From positions 2,976,001-3,040,000 of the forward strand of contig JACONQ010000005.1 of assembly GCA_014281115.1 (NCBI GenBank): 64,000 nt of DNA. The letters run 5' to 3'. Every line of letters begins with the position of its first letter. Positions within the stretch are counted from its first letter, which is position 1. The notes beneath the pieces were generated by a model, which was not told where the DNA came from, searched no databases, and saw only the letters and a list, made by a program, of their open reading frames with translations. The stretch comes from Laburnicola sp. R22_1. Lineage: Eukaryota > Ascomycota > Dothideomycetes > Pleosporales > Didymosphaeriaceae. Below, in pieces: positions 43,152 through 54,836 of the stretch. Both the position numbers and the translations under genes were made by a program.

Positions 43152-44730
43152 CTACTCCTCATAGATGCTCGAGTTAAAGTTCGTGGGAAACTGATCCCGT
43201 CCCTTCGCCTCTTGATTCACCCAATCACTCACCGAAACTCCGGGACATTTGAAAAGCCCATAGCCCTCCTCGTCGATTTTGACCTCGCCCTGCTCCCATC
43301 CGAGCACGTCAGTCCACTTTTCCTCAGCATGCTCCTTTCCCACTGCCATCCGCATCTCCCCGGGTCCTTCGTTGCTCATCAAGCACGCCAGCCCTGACGG
43401 TTTATCCCACGTCCCGCGACACACCCATCCGATGCAATTCGCGTTATCCCAGTAGTCTTCCTGGGGGCCGTAGGAATACAGTTTCCGCGCGAGGACCAGA
43501 TCGGCGAGTTTATTGCCGCAAGAAGGTGGTTCCGGATGCTCGCCTTTCATGCCATACATATCGCCGTAGAAGACGCAAGGATAGCCTTCCTGACGGAGCA
43601 GAATGAGGGAGTACGCGAGCGGCTTGAAGAAGCCTTCTATGGGCGTAGCGACGGTCTGCCCAGGCTGCGTGTCATGATTCATTACGACGGTGACGGCCTC
43701 CTCAAGGGACCGCTGCACGAGCGTGTTATCGAAGACCTTGCGGAGGTCGCCTCCCTCGCTCGTTGATATGCTGCTGAAGTTATACACGAGCGGTGAGTCG
43801 TACAGCGAGAACTTGTGATGCATCATCTCCAGCCAGGCAATCATGGGCTCAACGTCTGCACTCCAGAATTCCCCGACGAGGAACATGTCCTGGCCGCATG
43901 CATCGCGCAAGTTATCGATCCACTCATTGGTAAAGCGCTCGGAAAAGTGCTGTACGGCGTCGAGGCGGAATCCCTTCAATCCTAGTTCCTTCGTGATCCA
44001 CACGCCCCAGTTCTTGACGTCGGCGGCGACTTCCGGGTGCGCATAGTCAAGGTCACCGAACATCATGTAGTCTGCGTTACCCTGCTCTTTATCAACACTA
44101 TTGGACCAGCCCTTGTTGTCGCCGAGAATCTTGTAGATTGCTGTCTTCCCGTCGGCTTGGTTGAAGTCGGTACCAGTGAAATGCTCCCAGTGCTATTTCA
44201 TAGCCGAATACTTGTCGCCTCGACCCGGAAACTCGAATCCCAACCAGCCTTCAATCTCGTACGCTTCCGAAATTTCCTTTGTACGGTCATTATCGTCGAC
44301 TTCAACCACGCGGCATTTTTCGGTATTGTCAACGCCGGCTTTGTGGTTGAGCACTGCGTCCCAGTGGAGGCCTACGCCTTTCTCTTTCGCGGGCTTGCTG
44401 AGCTCCAGGAGGTCCTCTTTCGGGCCCCATTTCGTGGCGCGGGTGCCCTTTTGTTCGAATTCGCCTAGGTCGTAGAGGTCGTAGATATCGTAGCCGTTGC
44501 CTTCGGGTGAAGCCGCTTTGCAGCCCGGTGGTAGCCAAAGGGCCGTTATGCCGGCATCACTAAGTGCCGGAAGGGCTTTCGTTAGGCGCTTCCAGTGAGC
44601 GTTGTCGGTGGGAACATTCCATTCAAACGCTTGGAAGAGGGTGTTGTTATCGGCCGTGGGTTTGCGATCTGTAAGAAACGTCAATCCAGTATACGCCGTT
44701 TAAATTCCCTTTCGTACCTTCCGAACCCAT
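43152..44730 (-). pseudogene. Intracellular GH13 alpha-amylase with one in-frame stop codon
   Basis: Two exons (44730-44718, 44668-43152) give one frame of 510 codons, broken only by TAG at 44195-44193 (codon 163). The protein resembles the bacterial-type GH13_5 alpha-amylases, which hydrolyse alpha-1,4-glucans. The catalytic residues are all present, numbering through the stop: Asp241 in GFRLDAVQHF, Glu271 in GEFW and Asp337 in MNHDTQPGQ. LFQAFEWNVP starts the barrel. No signal peptide is present, so it should act inside the cell. The start lies in CACCATGG. The stop replaces the first Trp of the family's K-W-H-W motif (here K-stop-H-W-E-H-F-T-G-T-D). Everything downstream is intact and in frame. 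It may be a young pseudogene, a sequence error, or a gene corrected at RNA level. Confidence 0.85.
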
Positions 44731-45356
44731 GGTGGCGAAAATATTAGGATAAGGACCCTCAAAACTAGATGTTCGAGATTTAAAAAGAGGCAAAAATGAT
44801 TGAAATGTTGTCGTTCAAGTAGAGACTATGTTTATAAACAAATCGCGAAAGCGGCGCTCCGCCATCCTTGCACATATTTCCACGTGCTAAGCAGGTTTAT
44901 CTCCCGATTTTGTTTGTAGAGCCGGTTTGGCTCGACGTTTGGACAGCTATTCGGCGGGCTCGAACTTTATCCGATGACGTAGGTGGGTATGGTGGGCGGC
45001 GTAGTGGGGGTGAACCGAGTCTAGCGTGTTTCCACAGGTGCGACTTGGCTAGAGATTTTTTTTAGGAAGCACGAGTGCACGTTACCGTATATACAGTATA
45101 TAGTCAGTTTAGGAGTAATCCCAGCTAGTTACTATACTGCAATGTGGATGACCAGCGGTGGGAGGCACGTGAGTGCATTGTAGCCCTGGAGCCCTGGAGC
45201 TGGAGCTCCTAACGATGAGTCAATACTGCAAACATCCATTTCCCTCACCTCATTACATGGTAACCGCATGTCTGATTTCTAGGCGATTTTCCGTCCGTCA
45301 TCTACACACCCCCTCTTGTCGTTGCGCCAGCCGACGAAAACCCATACATAGCAGCC
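44731..45356. promoter_or_regulatory. Shared upstream region of amylase and arginyl-tRNA synthetase genes
   Basis: This divergent intergenic stretch contains repeat A (45023-45084). No specific promoter motif was identified. Confidence 0.4.
45023..45084. repeat. Diverged direct repeat, copy A
   Basis: About 62 bases, from AGCGTGTTTCC through a run of eight T to CACGTTA, align with 47701-47765 in the same orientation. There are a few transitions and small indels. It is non-coding. Confidence 0.65.
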
Positions 45357-47379
45357 ATGGACAGTTCGCTTGAGACACGACTCCAAAAGCTTCACGTCGA
45401 CCAACCTGATCTCACAGATTGCTTCCCTTCATACAATCCTCTCGACGTCTATCGCATGGACATCGCCAATGCCCTTTCAGACCTATCGGGTGTCCAACCT
45501 AAAGCCATTTATCCGTTGCTGCAACGAACGACAACCTTAGACAAAGGAGATCTTTTGCTTCCAGTGCCCGCTCTGAGAATCAAGGGAGAGAAACCTGATG
45601 TGCTTGCGAGTCGTTGGGCTGACCAGGTAATTGCACTTGCCTGCATTGTAGAGCCTAATCAAGCTGTTGCTAATTAGCTCTTTTAGTTTCTGGAATCCGC
45701 ACTAGTTTCCAAGCCTACTGCCGACGGTCTGTACATTCGATTCCACTTCAAACCTAGCGCGCTCGTGAAAAAAGTCATACCAGCTGTTCTGCAAAACCGA
45801 ACGGGATGGGGCAGTAACCCTCTGCGTGGGTTGAAAGGTGTCAAAGACGCCTCAAAAGGCCGGAAGCGCATCGTCGTAGAGTTTTCGTCGCCCAATATTG
45901 CAAAACCTTTCCACCAAGGCCATCTGCGAAGTACCATCATTGGAGGCTTTCTCTCCAATCTCTATCAAGCCGCTGGGTGGGATGTCGTGCGTCTGAACTA
46001 CCTGGGTGATTGGGGTAAACAATACGGGCTGCTAGCTCTGGGGTACAAGATGTACGGAGACGACAAAGCTTTAGAAGCGGACCCGATCCATCATCTGTAC
46101 CAAGTGTACGTCAAGATCAACTCGCTTCGTGCTAGTGAACGAAAAGAGATTGAACAATTGGAAAAAGACGGAAAGGACGCCACCAAGCTCCGGACTGAGG
46201 GACTCGACGAGCAAGCTCGAAGTTACTTCAAAGCCATGTGCGACAACGACACAGAAGCTATTAGCATGTGGAAGAAGTTCCGGGAGCTCAGTATACAGAG
46301 GTACAAAGAGGCGTATACTCGGCTGAATATCCATTTCGATGAGTACGCGGGCGAGAGCCTCGTCCAGGAAGCGAGCATGAAGATTGCGCAGACGCAACTG
46401 GAGAGTAAAGGACTCGTAGAGGAGTCGCAAGGGGCCGCAATAGTGGATTTCTCCAAACATGTTGACGGCAAGGCAGGCAAAGCGCTTGGCAAAGCACTCA
46501 TACGCAAAACCGACGGCACAAGCCTCTATCTCACCCGCGATGTCGGCGCCTTGTTCGAGCGGAATGACAACTACAAGTTCGATCAGATGATATATGTCGT
46601 CGCCACCGATCAGGAACTGCACCTTAAACAACTGTTTAAACTTGTTGAGTTGACTGGGAATGATGACCTGCGCTCTCGAATCTCTCACGTCAGTTTCGGG
46701 CTAGTCCTGGGAATGAGTACGCGTAGGGGAACGGTCGTGTTTTTAGATGATGTGTTGAAGGATGTTGGCGAAAAGATGCACGACGTCATGCGGAAGAACG
46801 AGGTTAAATATGCTCAAGTGTCAGACCCTGAAAGGACTGCTGATATCCTTGGTATCAGCAGTGTTATGGTTCAGGACATGAGTGGGAAGCGGTATGATTC
46901 GTGTCTCTCCCCAAATTCCACTGAAGCATTATCTAATACTATCCAGCATTAACAATTACCGCTTCAATATGGACACGATGACGTCCTTCGAAGGAGACAG
47001 CGGTCCTTACCTTCAATACTCTCATGCACGGCTTTGTTCAATCTTGCTCAAAGCGGGTGTTCCAACTTCTGAGATTGAATCAGCAAATCTCGACCTTCTG
47101 GCTGAACCTCATGCAATCAACGTCGTTCGACTCCTGGCCCAGTTCCCCGATACCGTCCAAAATACTCTGAAGACACTGGAGCCCACCACCATTCTAACAT
47201 ACTTGTTCCGTCTGACACATGCTGTCAATAGTAGTTACGATGTGCTACAAGTAGTCGGGAGCGAGCGAGAACTCATGAAGGCTCGAGTAGCCCTCTACGA
47301 TGCGGCAAAGTCTATCATCAATAACGGAATGCGTCTCCTGGGTCTGACTCCTCTAGAACGGCAAGTTCCCAGTCCCTAA
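45357..47379 (+). CDS. Arginyl-tRNA synthetase, class I
   Basis: This enzyme charges tRNA-Arg with arginine in the cytosol and/or mitochondria. Three exons (45357-45626, 45687-46891, 46947-47379) give 635 residues, the normal fungal size. The class I HIGH motif appears as FHQGHLRST at about 164, within VVEFSSPNIAKPFHQGH. The KMSKS-equivalent is GMSTRRGTVVFLDD at about 432, as usual for eukaryotic ArgRS. The anticodon-binding (DALR) domain ends the protein with YLFRLTHAVNSSYDVLQV and GMRLLGLTPLERQVPSP. The last intron splices AAG-CG to C-ATT, giving KRINNYRFNMDTM. No clear mitochondrial presequence is present at the Met used. Confidence 0.95.
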
Positions 47380-48084
47380 TTCTCGTAGTCAAGCTAATAG
47401 ACTAATATTAGAATGTAATACGAGGTCGGATACCCTACATCGGCTAAGCCAATAGCCCGAGGTTCAGATCACCCAAGGAGATGCTGTCGTGAGCGGATTC
47501 GAAGATATCACAAGCGCTGTCGATAAGCGCCGATGGTTTGAAATTGGCAGTTTGTGTACCATATTGACTGGGAATGAAGGTTCGGTCGGATCTTTAGAGT
47601 AAAGAGGATAACACTCGATGAACAGAGAGTAATATCGGATTACTATATAGTCCTATTAATCTAGAGACATGCTTTTACTATCTTAGTGAAGCAAGTCCAG
47701 AGCGTGTTCTTACAGGTGCGATTTGGCGAGATTTTTTTTTAGGAAGCAAGCACGAATGCAGGTTAATCGTGAAGGCGATCCATTAGTAGCTGAAAGAAGA
47801 CTTGTGAAATGACCGAAGAAAATACAAGTAAAGTGAGTTCGGAGACGAAGCAACGAAGGGGATTCGCGTCGTAAACATAAGTTTCCATAACGAAGAACTT
47901 TGGTTGACCTCACGGGTGCCTTGAGTTCAGTGTTTCACACACTGCAGTGCTCACACTGTCCCACCACGCTAGGCTTTTCAAGGACTAGCTGATATTACGC
48001 TTCCCTCGCCTCGCATTATCAGAAGGTACAACACCACGACAGGGAAGCGACAGTCTCGTGCAGAGCAGATTCTGTAGGTATAAG
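47380..48084. other. Intergenic with repeat copy B
   Basis: This contains the 3' region of the ArgRS gene, the second copy of the diverged direct repeat, and probably the undetected 5' end of the OGFr-domain gene. An ATG near 47807 opens MTEENTSK followed by a GTGAGT donor, a possible first exon. Confidence 0.4.
47701..47765. repeat. Diverged direct repeat, copy B
   Basis: This aligns with 45023-45084. It has nine T in the poly-T run and a four-base insertion (duplicated AAGC). Several differences are C/T or G/A transitions. Confidence 0.65.
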
Positions 48085-49286
48085 TGCCACCGGGCCTGAC
48101 TCTGGCATTAACTTCACCGCTCGCTTATCCACAACCTTCGCCATTATTACCTATCGATCGCTCAAATGCACTCGAGCATATAAGCTCTCAACTGCGATCT
48201 GGCTCGGGTTCATCCGCGCATTCAACCTACGTCAAAATAGGAAACTCGTGGACCTGTCGATCCGTGGACCTGGGTTCTGGAACAGCTGTTGCGACCCGAA
48301 GAGCTATAGTGCCTCCCGCCAGGAAGACAGGCGCTCCGCCTTCCATCATTGACTTCTACGACCCTGAAGTTAACGGCACGGATGCGCATGGGCGCACATT
48401 GCAAGAGATTCTCAACTGGGGTGAGTGACAGCAGGTTGAGTAAGTCATTGCCATATATACTAATCTAACATCTATTCCTCAGATGACACTACGCTGGAGC
48501 GGTGCCACGACTACATCCAGATGTTGTTTCCTCTCCCGGAAACCTCCATGTTCAGCTATAATGCTCCCATCGTCGCCGAGGATTCTATGCTAGTTTTCCG
48601 CTGGAACAACAAGTTACGAATCAATCTACTCAAGGCCTTTGAGCGGATGCTAGCTTTCTACGGATTCGACTACTACCTTGGGCCCCCACGTGCTGATCTT
48701 GCTGATAAACTGGAGCATGATAAAGCAGCCATTCGCGAAACCGAGGCAACTCAAGGGAAGGGAAAAGCAAAGGCAGAAGAATCGGATGGTGAGATTATCT
48801 CCGGCGATGCAAGGCAAGATACTAAGAAAGCAAGGGAAGACGCGACAATTGCCATCGAGCTCAGTATCAAACGCTCCTCGAACTTCGACGAAGCTTCCAA
48901 GTGCTGGGCAGTCCACATGGACCACAATCATCTCCGCATTACCCGTATTCTTCGCTCTCTCCGCGTGCTTGGGTTTGAGTCACATTGCGAGGTCTTCTAC
49001 CAGGCCCTCAAGGATGTGTACAACGACCCGAAGTTCGATATCAACAAGCGTTCGATGATGTTCTGGAGCAGGGCGGCTCGCGAGCCATTATATATTGCAC
49101 CAGACGGCACAAATATCGATTGGATGAAGGAATGGATGGAGGTGGTCGAGTACCGAGTAAGTTAGACAAACCAAAATGATTCGAGGAATGTGCTTATTAA
49201 ACTGTTAGAATGTACCGCGGACTGGCCCTGTAAAACCCCGGGACCCGGATAGTCCGCGATATGGAGAGGGCCGTGGAAACACGTAG
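48085..49286 (+). CDS. OGFr-domain (opioid growth factor receptor-like) protein, 5' end unresolved
   Basis: Three exons are supported (from about 48085 to 48420, 48482-49156, 49209-49286). The diagnostic conserved region includes IIDFYDPEVNGTDAHGRTLQ, ILNWDDTTLERCHDYIQMLF, PLPETSMFSYNAPIV and LLKAFERMLAFYGFDYYLGP. This is the OGFr N-terminal domain, also found in many fungal proteins of unknown role; the animal name does not imply opioid binding. A charged insert rich in Glu/Lys interrupts it, before HMDHNHLRITRILRSLRVLG. Splicing the last intron replaces the unspliced ending with 25 residues ending GEGRGNT. There is no in-frame ATG before a TAA at 48081, so the true start is in another exon or has been lost. 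Confidence 0.72.
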
Positions 49287-49636
49287 TACCAAACAACAGC
49301 CCTCCAGCACAATGCTGATGCCTTGAGATCGAAGATTGACAAGGAAGCAAGCGCATTTGATCTAGGCGGACGAGGTGGATAGTTATGCTTCTTGGATGCT
49401 CAAGGGTTGCTCGACGCCGAATGTGTCGAATTGTGTCGAAATGCGATCCATGGGGTTCGGCGTGGGAGATGGAGTTTATCTCAGATCTTGGGGAAGAAGT
49501 CAGAGGGCACCGCAAACGGAGATACGCCAATTAAACTGTCTCTTCACCACGCAAGTGCAGACCTGTTGTCTTGCCGAACCATATTGCATTCCTTATGTAC
49601 ATGCAGCCCTTGATACTCCTACGCGCCATCTCCCAC
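49287..49636. other. Intergenic, between convergent genes
   Basis: This stretch holds the 3' regions of the OGFr-domain gene and the complex I subunit gene. Nothing else is seen. Confidence 0.5.
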
Positions 49637-50083
49637 TTAGAACTCCGAGATGATGTCGCCCCGTCGCTTGCCGCGCATATCCCACTTGCCCTACACCTAT
49701 GTCAGCCCCTCTATCGCTCTAGTCGCGGTCAACAACCGAGCTCACTTCAGCCATGTACCCGGCGGTACCAAGCATAGCAGGAACGAGGATAACATATGCA
49801 AACGAGATCCACGCCGTCCGGCCCGTCCAGCGGAAGTACTTGTGTCGGTTCACCGTCATGTCTGCCCCACGTTAGCGTCCCGCCCACTGTATTCCATGCC
49901 TTCCACCCCTTCGAGGACGAGTTCTTCGTAGTTATCGGGGGGAGCGAGAGGGACCGTACTGTTCCATTTGACGAGCGCGGGATCCATGTGGATCGCTGGA
50001 GGGAGGTTAGCTTCACGAGCCATTGCACTGCGGAGCTGGGGTGAGAGCGCACCTGGGGGGTTGTTGGGGCCGAAACCCGCCAT
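49637..50083 (-). CDS. NDUFB4-like subunit of mitochondrial complex I
   Basis: Three minus-strand exons (50083-49960, 49861-49746, 49690-49637) give 97 residues. The N-terminus is MAGFGPNNPPGALSPQLRSA. AIHMDPALVKWNN then runs across intron 1 into MTVNRHKYFRWTGRTAWISF. One membrane segment follows (AYVILVPAMLGTAGYMAE). The last exon, only 54 bases, gives GKWDMRGKRRGDIISEF. This single-span layout and its RGKRRGD(x)I(S)EF ending fit the fungal counterpart of NDUFB4/B15 of NADH:ubiquinone oxidoreductase in the inner membrane. The unspliced frame would stop after 75 residues with an unrelated tail. The gene is easy to miss because all exons are short. Confidence 0.8.
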
Positions 50084-50581
50084 CTCGAAGGCTTGAAAGG
50101 CGGTTATGTGAGTGTGGGGGGTTCTGGTTTGGCTGCGGAGGGGGTGGTGGTTAGTGGTTGTGGAGTCGATGAGGTAGACGCGCGATGCGTGACTAAGCAT
50201 GCGGATAAGCTTGGCATTGTCACCTTATATCTCAGGCATAACTTTTAAATCTCCACTCAGTCAAGACTATGAGGTTGCCGGCGGCTCGGCGTCTATCTTG
50301 TCGAACAATCAATTCCCGGCCTCCGACATCTACCCGTTTCTCTCCGCTGTATGCTTATTATCAGCTCACAGACATAGCTAATAAGTGATCCTTCGTCCAT
50401 TCCTTTGAGTGCCGAGGTATTTAGCTGGCCCAGTTCGTGCGGGGGCGACACTTGGATCTACGACTATAAATGGGAGCGCTTGCTTAGTCCAGGTAGAACT
50501 CGAAAAGTCTTACCTTCATATCACATCCTTCGTTTGCCGTCTACCGCCTAAACCTGGAGACGTATCACTACCGTAGCAACA
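50084..50581. promoter_or_regulatory. Shared upstream region of complex I subunit and GST genes
   Basis: This 498-base divergent interval must carry two promoters. No specific motif is claimed. Confidence 0.4.
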
Positions 50582-51677
50582 ATGTCTACAGCAGCTAAGG
50601 CTAATCAAGGTGCAAAGGTGACCGTTCACTGGTAAGTAGCCGCCGCTACAGCCTTGCTATTGCTCTTACATCCGCAAGCGCTGCAAATCAAACAATGCTA
50701 CCCGTATCTTCAGCCAGGGGTTGACAAGTGCACAGGCTGAACGAGTCTCGCGGCCAGCGCATTGTTTGGCTGCTTGAAGAGCTCAATCTTGAGTATGACA
50801 TCAAGACGTACTTCCGTCAGAAGGATAAGCACTCGCCCCCAGAATTGAAACAAGTACACCCCCTGGGCAAATCACCACTTGTTACTATTGAAGACCCGAA
50901 GCTGGAGAAACCCTTGGTCCTGGCGGAGAGCGGAATGATTGTCGAATACATCTCCGATCATTTCGGGCCCCAGCTTATTCCACAGCGTTACCCGGACGGA
51001 GAAGATGGCATTGTCGGCGCGGAAACCAAAGAGTGGTTGCGGTATCGCGTAAGTGTGCATTTTCCTTTGCATTGGTCTTTAATCCTACAGTATATTCCGC
51101 CTGCACCTTCGCCTTGCCGCGAATCAGAGCTTCGGAGGCGTATGTTAGAGTCCTCTCAATGATGTTGTAACCAAGCTAAATACGGAACGTCATTCGACCC
51201 ACGACGATCTCTTGTCGATCCCCACATGATCATGCTATTGACGTTGCGTAGTACCTTATGCATGCTGCCGAGGGCAGCCATATGCCAGTTCTGCTTACTG
51301 GACTCCTCACCAACAGCATTCGCACTGCGCCTGTACCGTTCTTCTTCAAATTCTTCACAAGCCGAATCGCCGACATGATTGACACCAGTTACACCCAACC
51401 GGAACTCAAGTTGATTCTGACCTATTTGGAAGGTCTGCTTGCAGAATCGCCAAATGACGAATTCTTCTGCGGCTCCAAGCTTACGGGAGCAGACGTTATG
51501 ATGATCTTCGTTCTGGAAGCGGCGATATTGTCCAAGACGCTGAATGACTCAAAGTACCCAAAGTTGTATAGCTATGTCCGCAGGATCCAGGACAGAGATG
51601 CTTACAAGCGCGCTGGGAATAGGGTTACGGAAGCCAGCGGTCAAAAGTATGTGCCATTTTCCGAGTCGAAATTGTGA
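50582..51677 (+). CDS. Glutathione S-transferase
   Basis: Three exons (50582-50631, 50736-51048, 51252-51677) give 262 residues. The thioredoxin-like N-terminal domain starts VTVHWLNESRGQRIVWLLEE. The Ser21-Arg22 pair sits where the catalytic Ser or Tyr region lies in fungal GSTs. HPLGKSPLVTIED and ESGMIVEYISDHFG form the glutathione-binding cis-Pro and ES motifs. The helical C-terminal domain includes YLMHAAEGSHMPVLL and GSKLTGADVMMIFVLEAAIL, with the N-capping Asp. It should conjugate or reduce small molecules using glutathione in the cytosol. Intron 2 is long (203 bases). Its acceptor is set by the RYR-YLMHAAEGS join. It ends FSESKL, which is not a canonical peroxisomal signal but resembles one. 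Confidence 0.92.
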
Positions 51678-52221
51678 GTGTAGGGTTTGTTGGAATCAAT
51701 GATAGTTTGGCGATTCAAGTCGACGCTCGCCTTTTTGAGTTCCGTATTGTGTGAATTGTCACCTGTTACGCCAACATGCTGCACTGATTGATAAGAAAAT
51801 TTCGTATGGATACCTAAAGTGACAATGGGCCTGGTAAAAACAGCAAGGGCGAAGTAGGCCTCCTAAATGTCAGCCTCAGCCTGCTCTTATCTTGGAAATA
51901 ATATATAAGCTCACGGCAATCCCTTGGAGGAGCTTGAAAATCCAGCCACGATTTCGACGATAGTTTAGACGGCTTCGACAAGCAACGTTCACACACCTCT
52001 TCCAGCATTGTTTGAACATTTCCCCTCGTAAGTACTTGGGGTGCTTCCGAACTAAAAGGTGGATGAGCTAGGCCCTTTCCAGCGCGCGTTCCCACAGCTT
52101 TCGACCTGACCACACTGCACGATCCATCAGCATCCCTTTGGGAAGAAACCGCCTGCTGCTCGCGGCCCCGTCGCCGTCGGTGCGAGTGCGAAGGCAGCCT
52201 TTCCACAAGCGAGTCGCGCTT
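51678..52221. promoter_or_regulatory. Intergenic, upstream of the BTB gene
   Basis: The reading frame of the BTB gene stays open for 28 codons before its first ATG but starts from no ATG there. No other gene is seen. Confidence 0.4.
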
Positions 52222-54746
52222 ATGCCTACCAACCAGCGCGGTCGCACTCCTCCTCGAGACTTCGCATTTCAAAGCATTGACCAATCCTTGGTCCACCAGT
52301 TCGGTGGAGCAGAAGCTGCTTCTCAGCACGCCTTTTCCGCGCAACCCGCCGTCCACTATGAGGCAGACCCGGCTACAAATGTTTCTGGCGCGCCGACGAT
52401 ACACACTCAAGGCCCCGCGCAAGAGCCGTCGTTAGGATACCAGAGCTCCGTTGCGCAAGACGGAGCTCCAGCCCAGTATCCTTCTAGCTACGACCTCAGT
52501 ACGGAGCCTTCGCTGGTATGGGACTGGGGGAACGCAATCGACTTTTCCGATTTCACGAACCACCCCGTAACAGTCGGAGAGTTGGCGCATGAGCTCCAGA
52601 CACAGAACGAGCCCACGACCGGCTTTAGCATCCCGCCTACAGTCAGTCACACCGAAACGGGCCACCAACCTTCACAACAGGCCTTGCCCGCGCAACCGAC
52701 AGCCCAATACACGTCGTCGTCGTCCCCTAGGCCGCCGCATACGGGCATGAAGAGGAAGGCTGGGCCAGAGCTCAGTGCTCAAGCTGCAGACGGGCAGTTT
52801 CAAGAGAACCCCTCGAAGCGACAGGCCCAGTCACGAGCCTCACCTATAGCCTCGACGGCTTCGCCCGCAGTTGCGGCTGCGACTGCGCTTGATCATCGAT
52901 CATATAATGCCGCGACCATGGACGCATCAGCGACACTCGAGAGCATATCTCAGTCGAACAATGAGACACAGAAGCGCAGGGAAACAAGCAAGGGCACTGG
53001 GCCTCAGGGGCGCGTCATCGACGTCTCGACGCCCAGGCGTATAGTGGAATCGCGTAGCGGAGCGGACATATTGCCTTCGGGCAAGGTATTTCCAATGCAG
53101 ATCGGCTCGGAGCTCTTTAGGCTCTCCGGAGCGTCGATTTCGTCGGATGGTGAGCATTACGTCAGTTTTCCGAAACATAGAACTCTCATGGGCTAACTAT
53201 GCAAGAGCGCCCTCGTACTTCTCCCATTTCTTTGGCGAGCAAATACATAATAATGAAGGACGAGCTGGTGAGATAAAGACGCTATACATCGACCGTGACC
53301 CGGATACCTTCCGTGACATTGCTCTGCATCTGCAGGGATATCACGTTAGCCCCCGGAATGGGGAGCACTTCGTACACTTGTTTGCGGATGCGCAATTCTA
53401 CTCTCGTAAGTTTGGACTTTCCTCGCCCCCCTTCAACCTGATGCTAACGATGCGCAGTTCCTCGGCTTACGAAACAGCTCTTTAGCACCGATATCTTCAT
53501 TCGCATCGGCGATGTGCCTTTCCAGATTCCACGAGACTTGTTCTCCTCTCCTGGCGACAGTCCGAACTATTTCACGCTTGGCTTTGCGCAATTCTTCTCT
53601 ACGCCTATGGAGGTTTTCCCTGGGCTCGATCGTAATGCACTCCTTCGACCGCCGCCCATATCACCGCCTTCCGTGCCGAATCGGAGTGGCGAAACATTCG
53701 GTGAACTAATGAAGATCCTCCAGGGGTACCCAGTGGATATCCGCAACGATGCGCACAGATCACAGCTGTTAAGGGATGCGCGATACTTCCATCTGCGAGG
53801 ACTGGAGCAGAAACTCATCCCCTGCGAAACGTCGTACAATCTGCGGAGGGCACAGTCTGAGATTCTGATCAGACTAGACGATGTTCGACAGTCTGGACTT
53901 TCGTTTACCCCAGATACGCCAGTAGGCATATCCGGTTCTGGATCTGGTTCCGACACACCCTCACATCCAGGGATCTCACCCGCCCCCTCGAGCAAACCCA
54001 CCAGCCCCGCACCCTCACCCAGTACCTCCAACTTCAGAGCAGGAACTATCTCCTACGCTCGACCTTACACGGACGACCACGCCAGCACAAATATTCTCAT
54101 CCTCGAACTGTCTTTGACTGAATCAACGACACTGCATCTTCCCATAGACGCCCCTAGACCTTTGCCTTCCGAGCCCTTAACCCTCAACATGAGAGCGACA
54201 TTTCACGGAAGCACACTCGCTCGCATCACTTCGCTCTTCTCGGTCATAGCTTCTAAAATGGGACTGCCCGCGACGCAGCCACTTGGCCTCATGATGCTGC
54301 AGTCCGGCGGCGGTGTCGCTGCTCAACCCGTTTCCCCTGCTAACTCGGGCCTGAGCGAGCGCCGCGTACGTGTCCGTATCGACGATGAATGTTATATGGT
54401 AATTGACAATGTGCCTGCTGAGCTGGCAGTTGATGCTGAAACGGGCCGGCTGGGTATCAGAAGCGAGGGCGGTGGAGGGCCACACAAGCGCACAAAGGTG
54501 GGCGAAGGTCGTGGCAAACAAGAGGTTAGCGAGTGGATATGGGGCGGGGCGAAGGAGACTGATGTGGAAGTCAGAGATGGGGAGGAGCAGGAGGAGCAGA
54601 TTGTGGTGAAGGGGGCGCATTGGAGGATTAGAGTAGAGAATGTGGATGGCGAGAGCGCGAAGATGCAAGTTGTGCTATATGGTGTTAGAATTGAAGGGTA
54701 CATTGGGGAGAAGAGTAGGAATCAAGGACGGAGTTTCCTGAGCTGA
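52222..54746 (+). CDS. BTB/POZ (T1-like) domain protein
   Basis: Three exons (52222-53149, 53208-53405, 53458-54746) give 804 residues. The first 300 are Gln/Pro/Ser-rich with a possible nuclear signal (GMKRKAGPE). Two BTB/T1-like modules follow. One runs from FPMQIGSELFRLSGASISSD across intron 1 to APSYFSHFFGEQ and LYIDRDPDTFRDIALHLQGY. The second contains IFIRIGDVPFQIPRDLFSS and GLDRNALLRPPPIS. RDARYFHLRGLEQKLIPCE ends the second domain in the KCTD/T1 style. The C-terminal 300 residues are less conserved, with a final beta-rich part (AHWRIRVENVDGESAKMQVV). Such proteins may be Cullin-3 adaptors or transcription-related scaffolds; neither is shown here. Intron 1 ends in a tandem AGAG, and only the second AG keeps frame. 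Confidence 0.83.
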
Positions 54747-54836
54747 AAAGCATCAGGCTTGCAAGTTTTCATTTCAATGTTCATGTAGTGTAGCTATCTA
54801 GGCCAGGCATAGCCTGAAGTGCCTCCAGATCTTCGC

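Noticed and set aside
45023..45084. Poly-T run as a Pol III terminator of a small RNA
   Set aside because: No A/B boxes or foldable RNA precede it, and the sequence is better explained as a repeat copy.
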